64,000 bases of DNA, from contig NZ_JAVJSE010000013.1 of assembly GCF_040219615.1 (NCBI RefSeq), positions 310,001-374,000 on the forward strand, read 5' to 3'. The notes beneath the pieces are model-generated. The model ran no database searches. It was not told where the DNA came from and saw only the letters and a program-made list of their open reading frames with translations. The position numbers and the translations under genes are program-made. Each line of letters opens with the position of its first letter. The first letter of the stretch is position 1. This document shows positions 9,390-17,266 of the stretch, in pieces. The DNA is from Thalassobaculum_A sp040219615. GTDB taxonomy: Bacteria > Pseudomonadota > Alphaproteobacteria > Thalassobaculales > Thalassobaculaceae.

Positions 9390-10418
9390 ATGAACCGTTC
9401 GTTCTCCCGTCTGCGCTCCTCCACGGCCGCCGCGATCCTCACGGCCGCCGTGTTCACCGGCGTACCGGCGTCCGCGGCGGACTGGGCCGTGGTGTTCATG
9501 TACCACCGATTCGGCGAATCGGAGTGGCCCTCGACCAACATCCGGGTCGACCAGTTCGAGGCGCATCTGGAGGAGATCCGCACCGGCGGCCACACCGTGA
9601 TGGCGGTGCCGGAGATCCTGGAGCGGATGCGCAACGCCGCCGAGCTGCCGGACCGCACGCTCGGGATCACGATCGACGACGCCTACAGCTCGGTCTACCG
9701 GATCGCCTGGCCCCGCCTGAAGAAGGCCGGCCTGCCGTTCACCCTGTTCGTGTCGACCGACGCGGTCGACCACGGGACCCCCGGCTACATGACCTGGGAC
9801 CAGATCCGCGAGATGAAGGCCGCGGGCGTGACGATCGGCAGCCAGACCGCCTCGCACCCGCATCTGCCCGACATCGAGCTGGAGCAGGTCAAGATCGAGC
9901 TCGACCGCGCCGCCCAGCGGATCGCCGACGAGACCGGCGAGCGACCGGCCCTTTTCGCCTATCCCTACGGCGAGTACGGCACGGCGATCCAGCGCATCGT
10001 CGCGGCGCGCGGCTACGTCGCCGCCTTCGGCCAGCAGTCCGGCGTGGCGCATGCCGGCGGCGACCGCTTCGGGGTGCCGCGGTTCGCGCTGAACGAGACC
10101 TATGGCGGGGTCGACCGGTTCCGGCTGACCGCCAACGCGATGCCGCTGCCGGTCCGCGACCGGGTGCCGATCGACCTGATCCTGGAGCAGAACCCGCCGG
10201 CCTTCGGCTTCACGGTCGACCCGTCGATCCCGGACGTCGACCGCATCGACTGCTACGCCTCCGGGCAGGGCCGCACCAAGGTCGAGGCGCTCGGCTCCCG
10301 CGTCGAGGTCCGCCTCGCCGAGCCGTTCCCGGCCGGCCGCGCCCGCATCAACTGCACCATGCCCGGCCCGGACGGCCGCTGGCGCTGGTACGGCGTGCAG
10401 TTCTACCTGCCGCGCTGA
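9390..10418 (+). CDS. Polysaccharide deacetylase-like (NodB-fold) exported protein
   Basis: Predicted periplasmic or secreted NodB-fold carbohydrate esterase of 342 residues. Start ATG 9390 gives a signal peptide (about 1-28, ending VPASAADW); a longer upstream frame overlaps tsaB and is not used. Motif 1 is TIDDAY with both Asp kept. Motif 2 is SQTASHPHL, where the usual first metal-binding His of H(S/T)xxHP is Gln. Later motifs FAYPYGEYG and the downstream barrel look intact. About 100 C-terminal residues form an extra domain rich in beta-type sequence (YASGQGRTKVEALGSRVEV). The substrate is unknown. The Gln substitution means deacetylase activity should not be assumed. It is divergent from tsaB and convergent with the Bax-like gene. 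Confidence 0.85.
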   Translation: MNRSFSRLRSSTAAAILTAAVFTGVPASAADWAVVFMYHRFGESEWPSTNIRVDQFEAHLEEIRTGGHTVMAVPEILERMRNAAELPDRTLGITIDDAYSSVYRIAWPRLKKAGLPFTLFVSTDAVDHGTPGYMTWDQIREMKAAGVTIGSQTASHPHLPDIELEQVKIELDRAAQRIADETGERPALFAYPYGEYGTAIQRIVAARGYVAAFGQQSGVAHAGGDRFGVPRFALNETYGGVDRFRLTANAMPLPVRDRVPIDLILEQNPPAFGFTVDPSIPDVDRIDCYASGQGRTKVEALGSRVEVRLAEPFPAGRARINCTMPGPDGRWRWYGVQFYLPR

Positions 10419-10428
10419 GCGCGACGGC

Positions 10429-11493
10429 TCAGCCGTCGTCGCGCCCGCCGATCCGCCCACCGTCCCGGCCGGCCAGCCGGACCGGATCGGCCAGGGTCGC
10501 CCGGTCCAGACGGGACAGCCGGTTCTGGCGGATCAGGGTGACGATGTCCCGGACATAGTCCTCGCCGCGTTCGCTGTAGCGGGTCAGGTGGCCGGCCAGG
10601 TCGACGCCGCCGGGCAGCGCGCCGCGGTCGCGTCGGGCCGATGCGCGGGCGGCGCGCAGCCCGGCATAGGCCGGATGGGTGTTCAGGTTCAGCAGATAGG
10701 CGCGGGCGGAGTCGCCCAGGGTGCGGAAGGCGCGCACCCGGTGCGACGCGCCGCTGCCGCGCGCCGCCGGCACGATCCCGGCTCCGGCGGTCCAGGTCCA
10801 CTGCCCGAACAGCGCGTTGCCGGCGCGGGCGAACCGCGAGGTTCCCCAGCCGCTCTCGCTGATCGCCTGGGCGACCGCCAGCGACACCGGCACCCCGTCG
10901 ACCCGGCGCAGCAACCGCCGGATGCCGTCGCCGTCGGGGGCGAGGCCGGCCAGGCCGTAGCGCTCGGCGAGCCGTCGGATCCGGATAGGGGCGCCGGGCG
11001 GCACCGGGCGGCCGGAGTCGACGGCGACCAGGACGGCTTCGAGCTCGGCGCGCTCGGCGAGGACCGCATCGTTGGCGCCGATCACGATCGGCAGCAAGGC
11101 ACGGATGAACACCGCCTTGCGCCGGTCGACCGGTTCGAGCTCGCCGAGATCCGGCGGCAACGCCGCCAGCTCGACCGGCGGCACCGCCGCGGCGCCGTCG
11201 GCGACCGCGTCCAGATCGTAGCCGAGGCGGTCGAACAGGCGGTGCAGGCGGTCGGCGGATCCGACCCGCAGGGGCACGTGAGAGTCACCGCCGGCCGTCG
11301 CGATGCGATCCGGCGTCGACCCGGCCGGGCGGGGCCAGAGTGGGCCGGAGTCAGTCGCCGTGGAGATCGGGTCGCCGGCGACCGCCAGCAGCAGGGCGCC
11401 GAGGGCCAAGGCCGCCGCGGTGCGCCGGCGCACCGCCGGCAGCGACCGCCGCGGCGCGGCAGGGACTGGTGTGGTTTCTTCGATCATGGCCAT
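10429..11493 (-). CDS. Bax-type glucosaminidase-domain protein
   Basis: This 354-residue envelope protein has an N-terminal hydrophobic segment (AALALGALLLAVAG, about 25-40) and a C-terminal glucosaminidase-like domain (about 150-325). The domain holds AISESGWGTSRFARAGNALFGQW, the Bax/LytG-type catalytic block with its Glu, followed by YLLNLNTHPAYAGLRAAR and YSERGEDYVRDI. Members cleave between GlcNAc and MurNAc in peptidoglycan or are proposed to. The start is the ATG at 11493 (MAMIEETT); an in-frame TTG at 11505 and an ATG at 11487 are alternatives. No strong ribosome-binding site is visible. It shares the strand with nfu but is 123 bases from it. Confidence 0.83.
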   Translation of the reverse strand: MAMIEETTPVPAAPRRSLPAVRRRTAAALALGALLLAVAGDPISTATDSGPLWPRPAGSTPDRIATAGGDSHVPLRVGSADRLHRLFDRLGYDLDAVADGAAAVPPVELAALPPDLGELEPVDRRKAVFIRALLPIVIGANDAVLAERAELEAVLVAVDSGRPVPPGAPIRIRRLAERYGLAGLAPDGDGIRRLLRRVDGVPVSLAVAQAISESGWGTSRFARAGNALFGQWTWTAGAGIVPAARGSGASHRVRAFRTLGDSARAYLLNLNTHPAYAGLRAARASARRDRGALPGGVDLAGHLTRYSERGEDYVRDIVTLIRQNRLSRLDRATLADPVRLAGRDGGRIGGRDDG

Positions 11494-11503
11494 TACGGTA
11501 CGC

Positions 11504-11519
11504 AACCACCGTGGTGGTT
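11504..11519. promoter_or_regulatory. Inverted repeat just upstream of the Bax-like gene
   Basis: AACCACC-GT-GGTGGTT is a perfect 7-bp inverted repeat around a two-base centre, ending 10 bases before the ATG at 11493. Its position fits an operator or an mRNA hairpin covering the ribosome-binding region. There is no T-run for termination of nfu. Confidence 0.4.
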
Positions 11520-11616
11520 TCGCGGTTCCGGATGCCCAGGATTCGCCTCAGTCGGCGGGGCCGGTCGCGGGGCCGGCCGCCGCGGACGACAGCCGGGGAC
11601 GACGGCCGGCCGGCCG

Positions 11617-12180
11617 TCAGTACATCCCGGCGGCGCGCACTTCCCGGACCTCCGGGATGTAGTGCCGCAGCATGTTCTCGATGCCCATCTTCAGGGTCGC
11701 GGTCGAGCTCGGGCAGCCCGAGCAGGCGCCCTGCATGTGCAGGGTCACGATGCCGTCCTCGAAGCCCTCGAACACGATGTCGCCGCCGTCCATGGCGACT
11801 GCCGGGCGCACCCGGGTGTCGAGCAGCTCGCGGATCTGGGCGACGATCTCGGAGTCCTCTTCCGACACCTCGGTCTCGACGGCGGCGGCGGAACCCTCGA
11901 CGATGGTCGGGCGGCCGGCCACGAAATGCTCCATGATGACGCCGAGCACGCCCGGCTTCATCAGGTACCATTCCTTGTCGTCGCGCTTGCTGACGCTGAC
12001 GAAGTCGTAACCGAGGAACACGCCGGTGACCCCATCGACCTCGAAGAGCGCCTGGGCCAGCGGCGACCGCGCCGTGTCCTCCTCCGACTTGAACTCGGCG
12101 GTGCCCGTCGCCATAACCTGCCGTCCCGGCAGGAACTTGAGCGTCGCCGGATTCGGCGTCTCTTCGGTCTGAATGAACAT
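11617..12180 (-). CDS. NifU-family Fe-S cluster carrier (Nfu)
   Basis: This 187-residue protein has an N-terminal Nfu_N domain (MFIQTEETPNPATLKFLPG, about 1-90) and a C-terminal NifU domain (about 105-180) with the cluster-binding CxxC in GACSGCPSS. It carries and delivers assembled 4Fe-4S clusters to target enzymes. The start is ATG 12180, preceded by a good ribosome-binding site (GGAGGG), which beats a longer upstream frame. An nfu gene near tsaB and trpS is usual in Alphaproteobacteria. MiaB in this window is one plausible Fe-S client. Confidence 0.94.
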   Translation of the reverse strand: MFIQTEETPNPATLKFLPGRQVMATGTAEFKSEEDTARSPLAQALFEVDGVTGVFLGYDFVSVSKRDDKEWYLMKPGVLGVIMEHFVAGRPTIVEGSAAAVETEVSEEDSEIVAQIRELLDTRVRPAVAMDGGDIVFEGFEDGIVTLHMQGACSGCPSSTATLKMGIENMLRHYIPEVREVRAAGMY

Positions 12181-12267
12181 GGTGACCCTCCAAACGGTAC
12201 CGGCGGCGCGACGCACTCCCAAGGGCGCAGCCCACCGGACTCGCCCGCATACTTGGGAGCGCGCGCG

Positions 12268-13587
12268 GTGACGTCAAGCGATCCTCGCGGCGACCGGACC
12301 GCGGCCATGCTGCTGCCGGGCAGCAATCCGGCGATCGCCAGCCATCTGCGCATCCTGCACGACGGCGGGGCCGAGGACGCCGCCGACGCCCGCCCGGACC
12401 CGGCGGTGCCGCCGACCGACTGGCTGCTGACCGCCGCCAGCCGCCACACCTCGACGCGCACCCTGATCCGCGACCTGACGGCGCTGCTGTGCGACCGCGG
12501 CATGCCGCTGCTGCGCGTCACCTGCTTCGTGCGCACCCTGCACCCGCAGGCCAGCGGCACCTCGGTGGTCTGGATGCGCGACCGGCCGGACCCGCGCGCC
12601 GTCCGGGTGCTGCGCGGCATGGAGGACACCCCGGCGTTCCAGGCCAGCCCGCTGCCGCTGATCTTCCAGGGGGCCGCCGCCATCCGCCGCCGGCTCGACG
12701 TGCCGGAGCAGACCCTGGACTTCCCGGTCCTGGCCGACCTGCGGGAACTCGGCGCCACCGACTACGTGGCGATGCCGCTGGCGTTCTCCGACGGCATGAT
12801 CAACTTCATCACCTGGTCGACCGACCGGCCGGGCGGATTCAGCACCGAGGAGCTGACGGTGCTGTGGGAGCTGCTGCCGGCGCTGTCCCTGCGCGTCGAG
12901 GTGATCGAGCGCCGCGAGCTGACCGCCCAGCTGCTGGAGGTCTATCTCGGCCGCCAGACCGGCCGCCGGGTGCTGGCCGGCGCGATCGCCCGCGGCGAGA
13001 CCGCGTCGATCCGCGCCGCCGTCTGGTACTCCGACATCAAGGACTTCACGGTGCTGTCGGACCGGCTGCCGCGGCAGGAGCTGATCGACCTGCTGAACGG
13101 CTATTTCGAGGCCTCGGTCCAGGCGGTCGAGGAGCGCGGCGGCGAGATCCTGAAGTTCCTCGGCGACGGCATGCTGGCGATCTTTCCGGCCGAGGGCTCC
13201 GACATCCTCGACCGGGCCAGCGCCGACCGCGAGGCCTGCCACCACGCCATGGCCGCCGCCCGCGACACCGTCAAGCTGGTGCGCGCCCTCAACCAGCGCC
13301 GGCTGCGCCAGGACAAGCCGGCGGTCGACTTCGGCATCGCCCTGCATCTCGGCGAGGTCGGCTACGGCAACATCGGCGGGCTCGAGCGCCTGGACTTCAC
13401 GGTGATCGGCCCGGCCGTGAACCTGGCGAGCCGGATCGAGCGCCTGACCCGGAGCCTCGGGGTGCGCGTGCTGGCCTCCGCCGACTTCGCCGAGACCGCC
13501 GGCGAGACCCTGACGCCGATGGGCCGGCATCCGGTCAAGGGGTTGCCGCACCCGGTCGAGGTGTTCGCCCCGTCCGACCTGCTGTGA
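12268..13587 (+). CDS. Class III (IIIb-type) adenylate cyclase
   Basis: This 439-residue protein is predicted to make cAMP from ATP. The first 215 or so residues resemble the uncharacterised sensor-like N-termini of alphaproteobacterial cyclases. The catalytic domain follows with all key residues: metal Asp256 (YSDIKDF) and Asp300 (FLGDG), substrate-specifying Lys296 and Thr378, and transition-state Asn385 and Arg389 (NLASR). The Lys/Thr pair is the class IIIb pattern, seen in bicarbonate-stimulated cyclases. The GTG at 12268 is chosen because GGGAG lies 8 bases before it; ATG 12307 is the alternative. A MurJ-like flippase gene starts 10 bases after its stop. No cAMP receptor gene is in the window. 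Confidence 0.88.
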   Translation: MTSSDPRGDRTAAMLLPGSNPAIASHLRILHDGGAEDAADARPDPAVPPTDWLLTAASRHTSTRTLIRDLTALLCDRGMPLLRVTCFVRTLHPQASGTSVVWMRDRPDPRAVRVLRGMEDTPAFQASPLPLIFQGAAAIRRRLDVPEQTLDFPVLADLRELGATDYVAMPLAFSDGMINFITWSTDRPGGFSTEELTVLWELLPALSLRVEVIERRELTAQLLEVYLGRQTGRRVLAGAIARGETASIRAAVWYSDIKDFTVLSDRLPRQELIDLLNGYFEASVQAVEERGGEILKFLGDGMLAIFPAEGSDILDRASADREACHHAMAAARDTVKLVRALNQRRLRQDKPAVDFGIALHLGEVGYGNIGGLERLDFTVIGPAVNLASRIERLTRSLGVRVLASADFAETAGETLTPMGRHPVKGLPHPVEVFAPSDLL

Positions 13588-13597
13588 GAGCGTGAGA

Positions 13598-14920
13598 ATG
13601 CACCCCGGCACGGGGGAGAGCGACGACCGGGCGGTCGCCCGTGCCGGGCTGACCATCGGCGTGCTGTCGGTGGTCGCCAAGCTGACGGCCTTCGTGCGCG
13701 AGGCGGCGATCGCCGCGGTCTATGGCCGCGGCCCCGAGGTCGACGCCTTCTTCCTGGCGCTGGCGGTCCCGGTGTTCCTGCTGGCGCTGGTCGCCGGCTC
13801 GTTCCAGATCGCCCTGGTGCCGGCCTATCTGGCGCGCCGGCGGGCCGACGGCGACGCCGCCGCCGACCGGCTGTTCGCTGCGGCGTTCGGCCGCATGCTG
13901 GCGGTTCTGGCGGCCGCCGCCCTGGTGATGGCCGCGGCCGCCCCGGCCTACCTGCCCTGGCTGGCGCCGGCGCTGGCGCCGGACACCCTGGCGCTGACCG
14001 CCGACCTGCTGTGGATCATGACCCTGTTCGTGGTCACCGGCGCCGGCGCGGTCGCCTGGGGCGGGGTGCTGAACGCCCGCCGGCGGTTCGCCCTGCCGGC
14101 CATCGCCCCGGCCTTCACGCCGCTGGTGATGGCGGTGCTGCTGGTGGTGGCCCGCGACCACCTGGGGGTAGCGGCGCTGGCCTGGGGCGCGGTGCTGGGG
14201 ACGCTGATCGAGGCCGCCCTGGTCGGCGGTGCGCTGCGCCGGCTCGGCGGTCGGTTGTTGCCGGCGGCCGGCGCGCCCGACCTGGCGCCGCTGTTGCGCC
14301 GCTGGGGACCGATCCTGCTGGCCAACCTGCTACTGTACGGCGCCGGCGTGCTCGACCAGATGATGGCGGCGATGCTGGGGCCCGGCGCCGCCTCGGCGAT
14401 CGGCTACGGCGCCAAGCTGGTGCTGGCCGGCCTGCACGTCGCCACCCTGGCGATCGGGGTGGCGATCCTGCCGGCCTATTCCGACCAGGCGGCAGCCGGC
14501 GACCTGGCGGCCCTGCGCAGCCGGCTGCGGCGCCACGTCCTGCTGGTCGCCGCCCTGTCGGTCCCGGCGGTCGCCGCCGCCGCGCTGCTGGCCGAGCCGG
14601 TGGTCCGGCTGCTGTACCAGCGCGGCGCCTTCGGCCCGGACGACACCGCCCTGGTGGCCGCCGTGCTGACCGCCTACGCCGTCCAGCTGCCGGCCTACGC
14701 CGCCGCCGTGGTGCTGGTGCGGGCCGCCGCCGTGCTCGAGCTCGGGCGGGCGCTGGCCGCCGCCGCCGCCGCCAACCTGGTGCTGACGGTCGGGCTGAAC
14801 GCCGGGTTCATGGCGGTCTGGGGGGTCGTCGGGATCGCGCTGGCGACCGCGCCGGCCTTCCTGGCGACCGCCGTGATCCTCTATGTCGCGGTAATGCGGG
14901 ATTCCGGAAGGACGGGATAG
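13598..14920 (+). CDS. Divergent MurJ/MviN-like flippase (MOP superfamily paralogue)
   Basis: This 440-residue polytopic membrane protein has the MurJ organisation with about 12-14 hydrophobic segments and a LLYQRGAFGPDDT block typical of the family. Compared with the canonical MurJ in this window (18098-19645), the VSRVTGFVRD segment reads VAKLTAFVRE, so the first Arg is Lys. The LPNFFRRL segment reads VPVFLLAL, losing the paired arginines, while the Asp of VDAFF is kept. These residues matter for lipid II in MurJ, so a different lipid-linked sugar is likely. It follows the cyclase gene closely and overlaps the convergent glycosyltransferase gene by 40 bases. ATG 13598 is chosen; GTG 13592 is also in frame. 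Confidence 0.85.
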   Translation: MHPGTGESDDRAVARAGLTIGVLSVVAKLTAFVREAAIAAVYGRGPEVDAFFLALAVPVFLLALVAGSFQIALVPAYLARRRADGDAAADRLFAAAFGRMLAVLAAAALVMAAAAPAYLPWLAPALAPDTLALTADLLWIMTLFVVTGAGAVAWGGVLNARRRFALPAIAPAFTPLVMAVLLVVARDHLGVAALAWGAVLGTLIEAALVGGALRRLGGRLLPAAGAPDLAPLLRRWGPILLANLLLYGAGVLDQMMAAMLGPGAASAIGYGAKLVLAGLHVATLAIGVAILPAYSDQAAAGDLAALRSRLRRHVLLVAALSVPAVAAAALLAEPVVRLLYQRGAFGPDDTALVAAVLTAYAVQLPAYAAAVVLVRAAAVLELGRALAAAAAANLVLTVGLNAGFMAVWGVVGIALATAPAFLATAVILYVAVMRDSGRTG

Positions 14921-16065
14921 CCGTCCAGCCGCCGCTCATACAGCGCGATCAGCCCGGCCCTCACCGCCGGCAGGCCGAACCGGGCCTCGACCCTGGCGCG
15001 GGCCGCCGCCGCCATCGCGCGCCGGCGGACGCGATCGCCGGCCAGGGCCGCCAGCGCGTCGGCCAGCGCCGCCGGGTCGCGGGCCGGGACCAGCAGCCCG
15101 GTCACGCCATGCTCGACCGCCTCGCGGCAGCCCGGCACGTCGGTCGCGACCGCCGCCCGGCCGCAGGCCGCCGCCTCCAGTACGCTCATGCCCAACCCCT
15201 CACGGTGCGACGGCAGCACCGCCAGATGGGCGTCGCGCCAGACCGCCGCCACGTCGTCGGTCGGCCCGGTCCACTCCAGCACGCCCTCGCCGGTCCAGGC
15301 CCGTAGCCGCGCCTCGGGGATGGCGGTCGGGCTCTCGCGGTCGGGCGCGCCGATCAGCCGGATCCGCAGCGGCGCGCCGCGGTCGCGCAGCAGCCGGGCC
15401 GCCGCGGCCAGTTCCTCGAGCCCCTTCTCGCCCAGCATCCGGCCGACGAACGCCACGACCACCGGCCCGTCCAGCTCCGGTACGACCGCGAAACGACCCA
15501 GGTCGACCCCGGTGCCGGGCAGCACCGCCACGGTCCCGGGCGACCGGCCGGCCAGCCGCGCCAGCGCCGCCCGGTCGTCGGCGTTCAGCACCATCGGCAC
15601 CACCGCCTCCGGGCCCAGCACCCGGCGCAGCAGCAGCGACACCGCCGGCCGCAGCAAACGGGCCTTCAGCGAGGTGCCGGTGAAGACGTGGCCGAGGCCC
15701 GGCAGCCAGGCGAAGCGCGCGGCCACCCCGGCGCGCTCGGCCGCCAGGGTGCCGTACAGCACCGGCTTCATGGCCACGCTCTGCACCAGGTCGGGGGCAA
15801 GCCGGCGGCACAGCGCCGTCAGCTCGGCGACCGCCCGCAGGTCGGCCAGCGGGTCGAGGCCGGTGCGGTCGAGCCGGGCCAGCGGGTGCAGGGCAATGCC
15901 GGCGGCGGTCACGGCGGCGGCATGCTCGGGACCCCGCCGGCCGCAGCGGGCCGCCAGATGCACCTCGGCGCCGGCCTCGACCAGGGCCACGGCGAGCGGC
16001 AGGTAGTGCAACCGGAAGAACCAGTCCTCGGCGACGATCCAGAGGATGCGCCTTCCCGTCAGCAT
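14881..16065 (-). CDS. GT4-family glycosyltransferase
   Basis: This 394-residue glycosyltransferase has the GT-B fold of family 4. The N-terminal acceptor half starts RILWIVAEDWFF and includes HPLARLDRTG and KPVLYGTLAA. The C-terminal nucleotide-sugar half has VAFVGRMLGEKGLEEL and the signature SHREGLGMSVLEAAACGRAA with its EX7E glutamates (about 290-310), then PARDPAALADALAAL. It resembles enzymes that add sugars to lipid-linked intermediates. Donor and acceptor cannot be told. Its 3' end overlaps the convergent MurJ-like gene by 40 bases, and trpS lies 37 bases upstream on the same strand. Confidence 0.88.
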   Translation of the reverse strand: MLTGRRILWIVAEDWFFRLHYLPLAVALVEAGAEVHLAARCGRRGPEHAAAVTAAGIALHPLARLDRTGLDPLADLRAVAELTALCRRLAPDLVQSVAMKPVLYGTLAAERAGVAARFAWLPGLGHVFTGTSLKARLLRPAVSLLLRRVLGPEAVVPMVLNADDRAALARLAGRSPGTVAVLPGTGVDLGRFAVVPELDGPVVVAFVGRMLGEKGLEELAAAARLLRDRGAPLRIRLIGAPDRESPTAIPEARLRAWTGEGVLEWTGPTDDVAAVWRDAHLAVLPSHREGLGMSVLEAAACGRAAVATDVPGCREAVEHGVTGLLVPARDPAALADALAALAGDRVRRRAMAAAARARVEARFGLPAVRAGLIALYERRLDGYPVLPESRITAT

Positions 16066-16102
16066 CGGCCGGCCAGCATACGCCGCCCCCGGCCCGCCGG
16101 AC

Positions 16103-17107
16103 TCAGGGCCGCAGGAAGCCGACGATGTCGTAGACTTCCCTGACGATCGGCGCCGCCAGTTCGCGGGCCCGCTCGCCGCCGCGGTGCAGGATCGCGTCCA
16201 TGGTCGCGGGATCGTCCGACAGCCGCCGCATCTCGGCGCCGATCGGCCCCAGCACCGCCACCGAGACCTCGGCCATCGCCTTCTTGAAGTCGCCGAAGCC
16301 GCGGCCGCCGAACTCCGCCAGCACCTGCTCGGCGGTCGTGTCGGCCAGGGCTGCGTAGATGCCGACCAGGTTGCGGGCCTCCGGCCGGTCCTCGAGCCCG
16401 GCCAGCTCGCTCGGCAGCGGCTCCGGGTCGGTCTTGGCCTTGCGGATCTTCTGGGCGATCGCGTCGGCGTCGTCGGTCATGTTGATGCGCGACATGTCGG
16501 ACGGGTCCGACTTGCTCATCTTCTTGGTGCCGTCGCGCAGGCTCATCACCCGGGTCGCGGTGCCGAAGATCTGCGGCTCCGGCAGCGGGAAGAAGTCGAC
16601 CCCGAACATCGAGTTGAAGGCCTGGGCGATGTCGCGGGTCAGCTCCAGGTGCTGCTTCTGGTCGTCGCCGACCGGCACATGGGTGCCCTTGTAGGCCAGG
16701 ATGTCGGCGGCCATCAGGTTCGGGTACACGAACAGCCCGACCGTGGCGTTGTCGCGGTCCTTGCCGGCCTTCTCCTTGAACTGGGTCATGCGGCCGAGCC
16801 AGCCGACCCGGGCCACGCAGTTGAACACCCAGGCCAGCATGGCGTGCTCGGGCACGTAGGACTGGTTGAACAGGATGCAGTCGTCCGGGTCGACGCCGCC
16901 GGCGATCATGCCGGCCGCCACCTCGCGGGTCGCCCGGCGCAGCTCGGCCGGGTCCTGGGGCACGGTGATGGCGTGCTGGTCGACCACGCAGAAGATGCAT
17001 TCGTAGCTCTTCTCGCGCTGCAGGTGCGCCCAGTTCCGGATCGCCCCGAGATAATTGCCGAGGGTCAGGTTTCCGGAGGGCTGGATGCCGGAGAAGATGC
17101 GTCTCAT
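16103..17107 (-). CDS. trpS: Tryptophanyl-tRNA synthetase
   Basis: This class I aminoacyl-tRNA synthetase charges tRNA-Trp. The 334 residues match the usual bacterial length. The HIGH-equivalent motif is in SGIQPSGNLTLGNYLGAI (about 6-23), and the KMSKS loop is KKMSKSDPSDMSR (about 200). AYKGTHVPVGDDQKQHLELTRDIA is the conserved Trp-site segment. Transcription runs toward the glycosyltransferase gene, while the PP2C-like gene diverges. The trpS-murJ-glnD proximity is conserved in Alphaproteobacteria, here interrupted by the PP2C-like gene. Confidence 0.97.
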   Translation of the reverse strand: MRRIFSGIQPSGNLTLGNYLGAIRNWAHLQREKSYECIFCVVDQHAITVPQDPAELRRATREVAAGMIAGGVDPDDCILFNQSYVPEHAMLAWVFNCVARVGWLGRMTQFKEKAGKDRDNATVGLFVYPNLMAADILAYKGTHVPVGDDQKQHLELTRDIAQAFNSMFGVDFFPLPEPQIFGTATRVMSLRDGTKKMSKSDPSDMSRINMTDDADAIAQKIRKAKTDPEPLPSELAGLEDRPEARNLVGIYAALADTTAEQVLAEFGGRGFGDFKKAMAEVSVAVLGPIGAEMRRLSDDPATMDAILHRGGERARELAAPIVREVYDIVGFLRP

Positions 17108-17159
17108 CGTCGTCTGCTCGCGATGCGCGTGGTTGCCGTGGTATCCCGCCGGGACGCGT

Positions 17160-17255
17160 CGCCCGGGCGGGGCTCGGGTTTATCCCCGGCAATGCGCCGG
17201 GAATCAAGGGACCCTTCGCGGCCCCGCTGTTGCGGGTCACCTCAGGATGACAGGG
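17160..17255. repeat. Intergenic REP-like hairpin cluster
   Basis: The gap upstream of the PP2C-like gene contains CCCGGC-AATGC-GCCGGG near 17184-17201 and CCCGC-TGTT-GCGGG near 17223-17236, followed by CACCTCAGGATGACAGG. Hairpins ending in a GGATGAC-type tail resemble dispersed intergenic repeats of many proteobacteria. The element at 48711-48839 has a related TCATTCC/GGAATGA core. Copy number cannot be judged from one window. Confidence 0.5.
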
Positions 17256-17266
17256 AGATCGATCCG

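Noticed and set aside
10588..13587. Apparent long fusion protein ending in the adenylate cyclase
   Set aside because: The upstream part is antisense to the Bax-like and nfu genes. The GTG at 12268 with a ribosome-binding site is the better start.
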